Assembly: GCA_045614225.1 (NCBI GenBank)
Contig: JAZLCO010000052.1
Span: forward strand, 1-23,414
Direction: 5' to 3'
Length of the DNA: 23,414 nt
DNA from: UBA9715 sp045614225
Lineage (GTDB): Bacteria; Actinomycetota; Coriobacteriia; Coriobacteriales; Eggerthellaceae
Shown here: positions 7,751 to 17,600 of the stretch, one piece after another
Position numbering within the stretch: position 1 is the stretch's first letter
Layout of the letters: each line of letters opens with the position of its first letter
Translations under genes and position numbers: made by a program
Notes under the pieces: generated by a model
What the model was told of the DNA's origin: nothing
Seen by the model: the letters and a program-made list of their open reading frames with translations, nothing else
Databases searched by the model: none

Positions 7751-8548
7751 CTATAGCTCGTCTTCGAACTCCGGTGCGCACATGCGCATGGTGAACTGGT
7801 TGTCGTGCGTGAACTCCACGAGCTTCACGCCTATGCCGTAGGCGTCCTTGATGTTCTCGCGCGTTATGATCTGGTTCGCAGTGCCGAACTTCATGGGCTG
7901 CGCGCGCATGAACAGCGCCACGTTGGCGCCCGTCATGAAGGCGTGGTCGGGGTTGTGGGTGATCATCATCACGCCGTAGCCCAACCGCGACAGCTTGCGT
8001 ATCTTCTGGATGACGCGCACGGCGTTGCCGTAGTCGAGCGCCGCCGTGGGCTCGTCGAGTATCAGCATCTGCGGTTCCTGCGCGAGCGCCCGGGCGAACA
8101 TCACCATCTGCAGCTCGCCGCCCGATATGTCGTTGTACGGCATGTCCCGCAGGTGGTAGATGCCCATGTCGTTCATCGCGTTCTCGACGATGCTGTAGTC
8201 GTCCTTGGAAGGCTGGCCGCCCAACCCCTTCACGCGGTTGATGCGCCCGAGCATGACCACGTCCTTCACTTGAAAGGGGAAGGGTTGGTCGTGCTTCTGC
8301 GCCACGTAGGCCATCGCGTCGGAGAGCCTGCGCGCCGACCATTTGGTGATGTCGTCGCCATCGATGGTCACGCTGCCCCCGAGCAACGGCTGCATGCCCA
8401 GTATCGACTTGATGAGCGTCGTCTTGCCGCAGCCGTTTGGCCCCAGCACACAGCACACCTCGCCGGAATCCACGCTCAGGTTCACGAATTTCTGAATCGG
8501 CTTGTCCTTGTCGTAGCCGATGGCGACATCCCTCAGGTGCAATCTCAT
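7751..8548 (-). CDS. ABC importer ATPase, FecE/BtuD type
   Basis: The product is 265 aa, the expected size. All nucleotide-binding motifs are present: Walker A GPNGCGKTT (36-44), Q-loop Gln84, signature SGGEL (142-146), Walker B MLILDE (161-166), D-loop around 170-173, and the switch His198 in MITHN. The family powers import of iron-siderophores, haem or cobalamin through FecCD-type permeases, two of which are encoded immediately upstream. The SGGELQ variant lacks the usual arginine or glutamine-arginine after the signature, which is common in this family. The ATG at 8548 lies 4 bp after the permease stop. The substrate cannot be read from the ATPase. Confidence 0.95.
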   Translation of the reverse strand: MRLHLRDVAIGYDKDKPIQKFVNLSVDSGEVCCVLGPNGCGKTTLIKSILGMQPLLGGSVTIDGDDITKWSARRLSDAMAYVAQKHDQPFPFQVKDVVMLGRINRVKGLGGQPSKDDYSIVENAMNDMGIYHLRDMPYNDISGGELQMVMFARALAQEPQMLILDEPTAALDYGNAVRVIQKIRKLSRLGYGVMMITHNPDHAFMTGANVALFMRAQPMKFGTANQIITRENIKDAYGIGVKLVEFTHDNQFTMRMCAPEFEDEL

Positions 8549-8552
8549 ATGC

Positions 8553-10121
8553 CTATTCCCAGCCTCTCATGTGCCTTGCCATTATCAGGAGGAACACGGG
8601 CAGCGCCATCATGCTGACGGCGCTGCCGATTCCTATGCCGTCTCCCACGAACGGGATGAGGTCCACGATGTCGCGGCAGATGAGCAAGAGGATCGTCGAG
8701 ATGCAGACGTTGCCCACCAGCTGCTTGCGGAACTCGCACCCGAACCAGCTGCGCGAGAGGAACGGCACGATCAGCGACACCATGGCCACCGCCCCTATGT
8801 GGATCTGGGCGGCCAGTATCATGATGGCCCCGCAGATGAGCGCCACCGCCCGCAGAACCGTGAAGTTGATGCCCAACATGCGCACCTCCTGCTCTTCGAA
8901 CGCGAGCGCGTTCAGGCGGAAGCGCAGGTACACCACCGGAGCAAGCGACACCACGCTCGCTATAAGCAGCACCGTCCACGACACGTTCGACGTGTCCACG
9001 ACGAGCATCTGCGAGAGGGTAATGTATTGTTGGTAGACGTCCGGGTCCATGACGAACAACGTGACGTACGTGACCACGAACCCGACGAGCTGCGAGAGGA
9101 TCGACCCAATGAGCAGCATGGTGACTATGTCGAACGGCTTTCCCTTGCCGGAAAGCCTGCGGCCGGCGAGTATCACGAACACGAGTATGGCTGCGCCGAA
9201 CCCATAGCAAAGGGCGTAACGCAATCCCTGCATCGAGAACGCCTCGGCCCCGTACAGGTACACCATGAGCATCATACCAAGCGACACCCCGCTCGACACG
9301 CCCAGCATGCCCGGTCCCGCGATGGGATTCTTGAAGACATTCTGGTACAGCATGCCCGACACTGCCAGCAGCACCGCGCAGATGAGCGTGATGCCGATGA
9401 TGCCGGCCTTCGCCTCCACGCCGTGGTAGAGGTCCCATCCGACGAATTGGCCGTCTATGAATATGGGCGTGTTCCCGTCAATGTCGTACAGGGGCTTGTA
9501 GAACGGGTTCCCGTACGCCATGTAGTCCTCGAGCGGCTTCGGGCTCCACAGGTGTGTCACCGACCCGACTAGGTTGTACACGTGGTCGAACAGCACCTGC
9601 AGCACCGCTAGGGGGCTCCACATCACGTACTGGCCCGCTGCGACATCGGAATTCGCCCCAAAGATCCCCAGCGACGGGATGACGAGAAGCACCAGGAGGG
9701 CCACTGACACGATGACCTTTTTCCGCAAGGCTCGAGACTCCTCCTTCGCCAGGCGGTCCGTCCTCTCGAGGGACAGCGTCGAGGCGAAAGGCCTGTGGGA
9801 GGGGCTTCGATCCTGGTTTGCTTGAGGACTCGCGGCTTTCTCCGACAAGACCACTGCTAGACGTTTGGAATCATCGGAACGTGCGGCCTCGGCGTTAAGG
9901 GCCGACTCGACAGTGGCGGTCACCACACTACCGTCCGCACCTCCATCCGACGGATCGTTGGCCACAGGTTTCAGGTCGGCTGCCTCGCTAGCAACGGGTT
10001 CTGCAGACGCTCCTCCAACGCGGCCGCCTCTCCTGCGGGTACCATAGCGCGCGATATCGGAAGCAATCGCGCTCCCGTAGCCCTCGGCAATGCCGGGGCG
10101 ACTCTTATCTGAACGCGCCAA
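8553..10121 (-). CDS. FecCD-type ABC permease with long N-terminal extension
   Basis: The product is 522 aa from the TTG at 10121, against about 330-350 for typical family members. The first 115-120 residues are a polar, Ala/Ser/Asp-rich, probably disordered cytoplasmic tail. The permease body follows, with about ten helices. FecCD hallmarks are VSGMLYQNVFKNPIAGPGMLG and GVSSG, and a weakened coupling motif, SLIVPFLSRSWFG. A loop of about 80 residues between helices 1 and 2 is longer than usual and lacks the LRLPR motif. The TTG is favoured because AAGGGGG lies 6 nt upstream and it overlaps the upstream permease gene by 17 bp; in-frame GTG 10139 and TTG 10154 lack such a site. It presumably forms a heterodimer with the upstream permease and is powered by the downstream ATPase. 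Confidence 0.88.
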   Translation of the reverse strand: MARSDKSRPGIAEGYGSAIASDIARYGTRRRGGRVGGASAEPVASEAADLKPVANDPSDGGADGSVVTATVESALNAEAARSDDSKRLAVVLSEKAASPQANQDRSPSHRPFASTLSLERTDRLAKEESRALRKKVIVSVALLVLLVIPSLGIFGANSDVAAGQYVMWSPLAVLQVLFDHVYNLVGSVTHLWSPKPLEDYMAYGNPFYKPLYDIDGNTPIFIDGQFVGWDLYHGVEAKAGIIGITLICAVLLAVSGMLYQNVFKNPIAGPGMLGVSSGVSLGMMLMVYLYGAEAFSMQGLRYALCYGFGAAILVFVILAGRRLSGKGKPFDIVTMLLIGSILSQLVGFVVTYVTLFVMDPDVYQQYITLSQMLVVDTSNVSWTVLLIASVVSLAPVVYLRFRLNALAFEEQEVRMLGINFTVLRAVALICGAIMILAAQIHIGAVAMVSLIVPFLSRSWFGCEFRKQLVGNVCISTILLLICRDIVDLIPFVGDGIGIGSAVSMMALPVFLLIMARHMRGWE

Positions 10122-11385
10122 ACTGCACCCCCTTGCCACGCAATGCGGTTGCAAGGAAAACCGCAGCGCCCGCGATGGAAATGAATATCCCTGTCAACTG
10201 CGTATAGTCATTTCCAATCGTCGCGTCTATGAGAAAGTACGCACCGAGCACGAATATCCCGCCCGTCAGCATCGAGGCAAGCAGGAGGTACCTGAAGTTC
10301 GGGCCGACCAACCTCCTGCAAAGGTGCGGTACGAGAAAGCCCACAAAACCTATCGCGCCGCAAAACGAGATGATCACGGCAGTCAGCAGGGTACACAACC
10401 CAACAACCGCATACTGCATACCCCTCGTTTCGATGCCCATGGATCTCTGTTCGGCCTCGTCGAGAGACAGAACCATCATCTTCTGAGACAGTCGCATGAC
10501 CACGAGGAATGTCAGCACAAGGGGGACGGCGATGGCTGCGACCTCCACCCATGTGTAGTACCTGAAGAAAGACGCCATCTGGATGCTCTGGAGCACTTCT
10601 GCGGTCTCGCCGAATGGGTCGATCGTGGTGTAGTAGTACCGCGCAAGCGTGCCGAAGACACCGAAGACACCCCCGACGACCTGCCCGGTGATGATCATCA
10701 TGATTCCACTCGTCTTCCTCGCACCCGCAGCACGCAGGGTGATCAGCACGACGACCACCACGAGAATACAGCCGGCAAACGCGGTGAGGGACAGCCCAAG
10801 TGACGTGTTGAAGTAATCAATGAAAGCACCGCTCTCGACGTAGTCAATTGACGTGCCGTAGTATGCGGGTAACCCTAGAGAAGCAAGGACCACCACCCAC
10901 AGAACCATCCCGAACTGCCCACCCGTCATAACACCGAGCGTGGAAGGCGCTACGAGAGCGTTGCGGAAGATGCCCTGGTAAATTGCGCCCGACACGGCAA
11001 GGCCCATACCTGCAAGGGCAGTAACAATGTAGCGCATCATCGTCTGGCCATACGAACCCCCATAGACGAGGGCTTGCAAAGCGGAAGAGACGTTCGCTGA
11101 TAATCTTTCTATAAAAAGTATTAGCGGCGTCTCGTGGCGCGCGCTGGCGATGAAGTTCGTCGAAAAATCAAGCATGTTCTTGGGCCAGATGATGGCCACG
11201 ACGTACAGTGCAACGAGCACCACACACAGCACGAATATCTTCTGTGCGCGGGGATCGACGCGATGTCCCGCATCGACGCTCTCGCGGTAGCGGTTGCCGC
11301 CGTCGAAGAGGTCGATGTTCGCGGCCGTCGGCTCGACGGCCCTCGATTCGCTTTTCTTTCTCAACATTTTCGGAAACGATGCCAT
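10105..11385 (-). CDS. FecCD-type ABC permease
   Basis: The product is 426 aa from the ATG at 11385. After a hydrophilic tail of about 45 residues there are nine or ten membrane helices. Family marks are AVSGAIYQGIFRNALVAPSTLG followed by GVMTGG, the long GIETRG segment before a helix, and CGAIGFVGFLVPHLCRR, which matches the FecCD coupling region. Residues between the first two helices are longer than usual and lack the LRLPR motif. It is the first gene after a hairpin that follows the giant surface-protein gene. An upstream in-frame TTG at 11421 would add twelve codons. AGGAG lies 14 nt before the ATG, which is farther than ideal, so the exact start is less certain than the gene itself. Its 3' end overlaps the next permease gene. 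Confidence 0.9.
   Translation of the reverse strand: MASFPKMLRKKSESRAVEPTAANIDLFDGGNRYRESVDAGHRVDPRAQKIFVLCVVLVALYVVAIIWPKNMLDFSTNFIASARHETPLILFIERLSANVSSALQALVYGGSYGQTMMRYIVTALAGMGLAVSGAIYQGIFRNALVAPSTLGVMTGGQFGMVLWVVVLASLGLPAYYGTSIDYVESGAFIDYFNTSLGLSLTAFAGCILVVVVVLITLRAAGARKTSGIMMIITGQVVGGVFGVFGTLARYYYTTIDPFGETAEVLQSIQMASFFRYYTWVEVAAIAVPLVLTFLVVMRLSQKMMVLSLDEAEQRSMGIETRGMQYAVVGLCTLLTAVIISFCGAIGFVGFLVPHLCRRLVGPNFRYLLLASMLTGGIFVLGAYFLIDATIGNDYTQLTGIFISIAGAAVFLATALRGKGVQFGAFR
10128..10134 (-). promoter_or_regulatory. Ribosome binding site for a TTG start
   Basis: AAGGGGG reads on the minus strand, 6 nt before TTG 10121, inside the last codons of the upstream permease gene. It is the reason for choosing a TTG start over the GTG and TTG codons further upstream. 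Confidence 0.7.
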
Positions 11386-11421
11386 GGGCTTTTCATCAGC
11401 TCCTATTCCAGTGGGTCTCAA

Positions 11422-11454
11422 CCGCCCCGCCGCGCGACGTGCGCGGCGGGGCGG
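11422..11454 (-). terminator. Perfect 14-bp GC hairpin after the giant gene
   Basis: CCGCCCCGCCGCGC (11422-11435) pairs without mismatch with 11441-11454 around a 5-nt GACGT loop. It lies 17 nt past the TAA of the giant gene and 36 nt before the ATG of the first permease gene. No T-run follows in the minus direction. It could be a terminator lacking a U-tract, a partial terminator lowering importer expression relative to the giant protein, or an mRNA-stabilising 3' end. Confidence 0.55.
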
Positions 11455-11471
11455 AACGCTAACACGGATGC

Positions 11472-11625
11472 TTATGCAGCCGAGGGAGCCTCCTCCCAGA
11501 AATCATCGTCGGAACCATCGTCGTCGTTCCTGCGTCGCATGAGCCACCAGACAAGTGCCGCGATGCCCGCAACGAGCAAGAGGCCCAGGAGGCAGGCTGG
11601 AAGGAGCCAAATTGGAGCGCCTGAC
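11472..11625 (-). other. C-terminal membrane anchor and acidic tail of the giant protein
   Basis: A single helix, about WLLPACLLGLLLVAGIAALV, is followed by a stop-transfer RRR and a tail with DDDGSDDDFWEE. The orientation places the whole repeat region outside the cell. The LPXTG sorting motif expected of wall-anchored Gram-positive adhesins is absent. Confidence 0.85.
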
Positions 11626-14600
11626 CCGGCGCCGTCTTCAGCGCCATCGGCTCCACTACCGGGTTCGGTTGTGGATTTTCCGCCCTGCGCGTTGGTTTTG
11701 CTTGCAAGGAGGTTTCCGTTCGAGCTGGCGTTCTGGGAGGTGTCCTCTCCCACAATCACCGGCATGGTCACGCGCTTGCCATCCCTTTCGACAGTGATGT
11801 CGAGCTCGTCGCCAGCTTTGTAATCTGCAAGCAACTTGTCGAGCTCCTCTTTGCTTTTCACCTCTTTTCCGTTTACGGCGACGATCACGTCGCCCTTCTC
11901 GACTCCCGCCGAGTCGAGGGCGCCGCCGGGCTCGACGGCCTCGACGTACACGCCGCTCTTGGAATCGAGGCCCTTCTCCGAGGCGAGGGCGCTGTCGACG
12001 GTCTTCAAGGTCCCGCCGAGCCTCGACCCGGTCGAGTCGGCGGCTTTTGAGGTCGCCAGCCCCGTCGTGCCGCCCTCGTCATCCGTCGCCTTCGTGTAGA
12101 TCGTCCCCGTGGACGTGCTGAGTCCGCTCCCAGAGGTGGAGCTGAGGCCGCCACCCGTTACCGTGCTGCCGGTCGTGCTCGTAAGCCCGCCACTCGATGA
12201 TGTCCCCCCGGAACCGGTGGAACCGCTCGTCCCGGAACTCGAGCCTCCGTTACCGGACCCGGAGCCGTTGCCGTTCCCACTGCCACCATTTCCGGAGCTC
12301 GCATCTGGTTTGAGCGCGCTCATGGCCAGGATGCCGTCGGATGCAGCCTTGTTCGCCTCTGCGACGGTCTTCGCGTCGTTTATAGCCTTCTTGGCGGATG
12401 AGTAGGCGTCTGAGAGAGACTTCCAGGTCTCTTCGGAATACGCGGTTTTGTCGTATCCTGCATAGGAGTTCGCCAACCGCTCGAGGCCCTCGGCCTTAGC
12501 CTTGTCGACCCCCGCCTTCGCGGGAACAACCGCCATGGCGTCGGACGCGTCCTGGGCCGCCTTTCGGACGGCCTCCACGCTGTCGGCCGACCTGATCTCA
12601 CTCACGCCCGTGTTCCATGCGCTCTCGATGAGATCCCAGTTGCTGGCCTCGTAATCGGCCTGGCTGTACCCGTCCATGATCGCGGAGAGCTGCTGGGTAG
12701 CGCTGCGCTTCGCCATCTCGAGGTTGTACTCGTCTTCGGTCATGCGATACGCGAGCGTTATATTGCCCAGGCTCGAGCTTGCGATATGCGGGATGGTCGC
12801 CGTTGCGGTGGTGGCCCCCTCCTCTGCAGTCACGATGGGAGAATAGATCTTCGACTCGTCGTCGGCGGTCTTCACGAACACGAGTAGCTGCTTGTCGGCA
12901 TAATCGTCCGGAACGGGCAGGGAGACGTCTACCGTGCCCTCCAGCTGGCCGGTAATGTCCGCAGGCGATTCGTCGCGGGTGGCGATCAGCTTCAGGTTGT
13001 AGAAGGAGATGGCCTGGTCGCGCGTGCCGAGGGCAATCGCATCGTCATCCGCGCTCGCCTTCCTCATGACCACGGTAACCCCTCCCTTGTCGGCGCCGAG
13101 CGTGCCGGACTGACTCGCATGGACCTTCGAGGCGTCCACCGACGCCCCGTCGGGCATCTCCTCACCCACCGTTATCGGCTCGTACTGGGCGTAGAGCACC
13201 AGTTCGTCGGTGTCCACGGCATCCTTCGCGATGTCGAACGACCTGCCGGTTCCGTCGGCCTTCGTGTTCCAGCCGACGAACGCGAAGCCGGCCTTCCATG
13301 GGGCGACGTACCCGTCGCCAAACTCGGCTTTGCCGTCAGGCTCGGCCGTGCCGTTGTTCACCGTTGCTCCCCAGTTATCCGCGCCGTTGCCATCGAGCGT
13401 CACGGTGTACCGGTCTGCGTCGACGAACACGGCGTAGAACATCGCATCCGCCGTGCATGTGCCGTCGCCGGCAACCGGGACACGTGTGAATGCGTGCGTC
13501 AGGGCGGAGAGGGACGGGTTGCCGATGCCCGTTTCAGCATCTGCGCTGCGCGCCCAGCCCGCGAACTTCTTGCCTTCCGGCGCTGTCGGCACGAACTGGC
13601 CCGCATAGTCTCCCGTGTCGGGTATCGAACCTTCTGCGAAGGAGCCTGCGGCATCGGAGGAATCTGCGAGGTCGGCAGTCAGTTCCACCATGGCATCGGC
13701 CAACGTGCCGTCAGAGGGCACCACGACCGTATGCACGTCATCTCCGACCGCGAACGTGACGTTCACATCCATCGTGCGGTCGGTGTATACGGCATAGTAG
13801 TGCTCGTTCGTGCTCGTCATCGACCCGCTCACAACCCCCGAGCCCACGGTGGGCAGCGGGACGAGCGGCTGCTTGTCGTTCGAGCGCGTCGACCATCCCA
13901 GGAACTTGCGTTCCTTCCAGGACGGGTCGGCATCGGTTCCCACGTTCTCGGCGTAGTCGACGACCGTAAGCCCGGCCAGCGCGGCGTCGACGCTCGAGCC
14001 GTCCACGCCTGCCGTCAACGCGCTCAGGTCGGTTCCATACGATACCTTGAATTGGTCGTGGCCGTTCGACAGGCTCGACCGGTTGTATCTCCATACGCCG
14101 TCCCATTGGTTGTAGAAGTGCAGCGTCGTGGTGACGGCCATCTTACCGTCGCTCGTGTACGAGGCGGTGTAGTACACGTTGCCGTCTCCAGCCGCCACGG
14201 CCGGGAGAGTGGAGGTCGCACTGACGTCCACCTGGTCCGGATACGTTCCGCCGAAGTCGTGCTTGCCCGACACCCAGCCGACGAACGTCCATTTCTCGCC
14301 GGTCACGAGCTTCTCCAGGGCAGCGTTGGCATCCATCGTGCTCGCATTGGGGTTGACCGTGGCCGCGAATGCATCCTTGAACGTCGGCACAGCGCCATCT
14401 TCAACCGCATAGCCGTACACGAAGTCTTCGACCTTGAAGGTCACGAGGCTGTACCCGGCAGGCGCGTCAACGTACTTGGCCGTGTACGTTCCGCCTCTGG
14501 CATTGCCCAGCGCTTCGGCGTCGACGACCCGGTTCCTGTACGACCCAGAGGTCGCGAGGGAGGGCGATTCCCATCCCAGGAACACGCTCGTGCCGTAGTC

Positions 14601-17600
14601 GGCCGCGGCGGGCACCAGGGCCAGGTCCTCCGGACCCAGGCCGTCTACGGCGCTCGCCGTCAGCGTGACGGAGGAGAGCACGGAGCCGCTCTCATCGTGC
14701 GCGCCGACGAACGTGTAGTTTGCCTGCTTTGCCTGTTCGGCGAACACCGGATAGTACGCGACGACGGAGCCCTCGACCGTTCCGGCAGGCGCCGCGAACG
14801 CAAACGCGCTGCCTGCTTCCATTACCCCGCTGTCGCCCACTTGCGCGCCGGGGTCGGTCGACCAGCCGGCCAGCACGTATTCTACCGCGCCGATGCTGTC
14901 CTTCGTCACCTCGTCGGCAGACGGGGCGACGATCTCATATCCTTCGGCGGCTTCCACGCTTGCCGCCACGTCGCCGAACGCATCTAGGAAGCGCACCGTG
15001 TGCGCGCTGCCCCAAAACAGCTCCTTGCCATCGTCGGACAGGACGGGAAGGAGTGTTCCGGCGGCATCGGCGAACAAGTCGCGCTGCACTTGGGCGAACA
15101 CGCTGCTCCCCGCAGCCACGGCGAATACGGAGTCCACCTCGTTGGCGCCCGAATGCCCGGTCACGCTGACCGTGCCGGAAGGTGCGAACCCCTCTGCCAC
15201 GGATACGGCGCCTGCCACATCGGCGGCATCCGCGCCCGTTACGGATAGGGACGTCGTCCCGCCTAGCTCCACAGTGCAGCCGTCCGACCGCGCCCACACG
15301 GCATAGGCAGACGGAGCCTTCTCAACGACCTCGGTAACGTAGGTCCTCGCCGGGTAGAAGTTCTGCTCGCCCGCATCGCCCATGGCACCTTCGTAGCCGA
15401 GCAGCTCCTTCAGGTCGGGCGCTTTGCCTGAGCTCGCAAGGTACGTCGAGCTCGCGTTGCTCTCCGCCGATATCGACGCCCCCGAAACGGTCACGAAGGA
15501 GCCGGGCTCGCCGTTGGCCGCCACGCCGTAGGCGTTGCCGAAGGCGGATCGAGCCGTCACGGTTCCGCTCAGCTCGACACCAGCCTTCGACCACGGCTCC
15601 AAGGCGACTCCCATGGCAGAGGCGGGCGACTGGTAGCGCGATTGCAGCCAGATGTACTTGGGCACGATGGCATCCGAAGAGCCGATTTCCGAGCTGGGAA
15701 CGATGTCTGACACGGCCCACACGACGGTGCCGTCGGACATGGCCATCGGGGCCGTGTAGTACACCTTGGCGCCGAAGACATGCCCCGGATCGTCCGAGAC
15801 GACCGAGTCGAACTTTGCCTGCACCTTGAACTCGGCGCAGATGCGCTCATACAGCGCGGGGTCGCTCTCGGGGTCGAAGCGGCGTATGCTCGCGTAGGTC
15901 AGCGGGCTCTCTATGCCGCTCAGGCTCGTTCCCGAGCCGCCCAGGATAGTGCCAGTCGTTGCTGAGGGCATGGTGGTATTGGCCCGCACGATCGAGGAGG
16001 CGTCCACCGTCACGGCGGTGCCGCTATCGGCTCCCTCGACAAGCACGCCTGCGACGTTTCGTGCGCCGGCCAGCGCATCGGCTGAGCCCGCACCGCCGAC
16101 AGCCGCCTCGTTGGAGCCTGCGGCAAGCGTCGAGCCCTCGATGACAACGCCTGCCCTATTGGACAAGGCGGCCCTCGTGGAAATGCCGCGCAGTTCGTCG
16201 ACGGCGCCCGTGCCTGCATAGTACACGCACACGTTCGCGCCCGAAATGGTGAGCGCGCCCGCCTCGACGACGTCGAAGCCCACGCACAGGGCAACGTCTG
16301 CAGACGAGCTACCCGGGTCGACGGCAAGCGTCAACATGCCCTTCGACTCGCCGGAGTCGGCAACCGTCAGACGGCCCGAGCTCACGACAACGGAACTCGC
16401 GCGCGCGCCCGACACCAGAGCCGAGCGGATGACCACGATATGGCCGGCCAGGTCGATGGTCACATCCTTCGAAGACGCGAGCGGCAAGCTTTCGACATCT
16501 TTCAGCAGAATGACGGTGTCGCCGTCGTCCGCCGCGGAGAGAGCCGCCATCAGCGATTGGTAGTCGCCCTTGCCCTCGATGTGCGCGACATTATCGTTCT
16601 TCCAGGCGAGCGAACCGTCCTTGGGCACGATGGCCCATCCGGCGTACTCGTCGTAGCCTCCCGAGACTGCCGTGAACAAGGATTCCTTGTCCTCGATGGA
16701 GGCGCCTTCGTCTGCTGGAACGGCGAACACGTTGTCGGTGGCCAAGCCCGAGCTGCGCACCGCCACCGGCGAGGCGGCAGCGAAGCTCTGCCCGATGGCG
16801 AGCGCGTTCGCCTCATGGTACACGGTGGCCGGGCTTTCGGCGAAGTGCTCGAACGTGCACGCACCGGACAGCGAAATCACGGGAGCGGTCCCGTCTGTCG
16901 CCTTCTCGGCGTAGACGTTCCACCCGAAGATCGCAGCCAAGGCATCGCCCGTCACGCTTTCGTCGACGGCAACAGAGGAATTCGCGCCGTCGAGCGAGAC
17001 CTGCGCACCGCCCACAGCATGGACGTCGAGCACGGAGCTGCTCCCGGCATGGGCGGTTGCGGCAAGCGTGGTGTCCGTATCGGCCATAAATGATCCGCCC
17101 GTCACGGACACGGCCGACACCTCATCGGCTGCGCCCTTGGCGCTCACGAAAGCGCCGACGGATTGTACAGAAGAGCCCTCGCTCACGGCCAGGCCTGCGG
17201 CTGTGCCACCCGAGAGAGCGTGCTCGACCGACACAGAGCCGCCAAGGAGCCGCACGGCGCCTCCTTGGGCGCAAACGCCATACACGTTCGACTTAGTCGA
17301 GTATGCGGACACCTCCACGCCGTCGAGAACAAGCAAGCCGGCTTTCGCGACGGCGCCGTTCACCGGTATGTTCCCGCTGGTGGCGTCGCCAACCGAAATC
17401 GGCACGCCCGCCAATGTCAGGCTGCCAGATCCGGCCTGGACGATGGCGGCCTTGGAGGTACTCGTCTCGGCGCCCGCGAGCGCGGGCTGGGAGTCTGCGC
17501 TCGACATGACGGTCACTTGTGCAGCCGATTGGTTGGCAATCTGCCCAACTGTAAATCCGTTGAGGTCGATGGAGTATGCCAGCATCGAGGGGTCTGACGC

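Noticed and set aside
11472..11625. LPXTG-type sorting signal at the giant protein C-terminus
   Set aside because: There is a hydrophobic helix and a basic tail, but no LPXTG-like pentapeptide before them; the tail is longer and acidic.
13119..14987. Plus-strand open frame of 622 codons antisense to the giant gene
   Set aside because: It is Arg/His/Val-rich with no recognisable domain and arises from the high-GC codon pattern of the opposite strand, where InlB-like repeats are clearly encoded.
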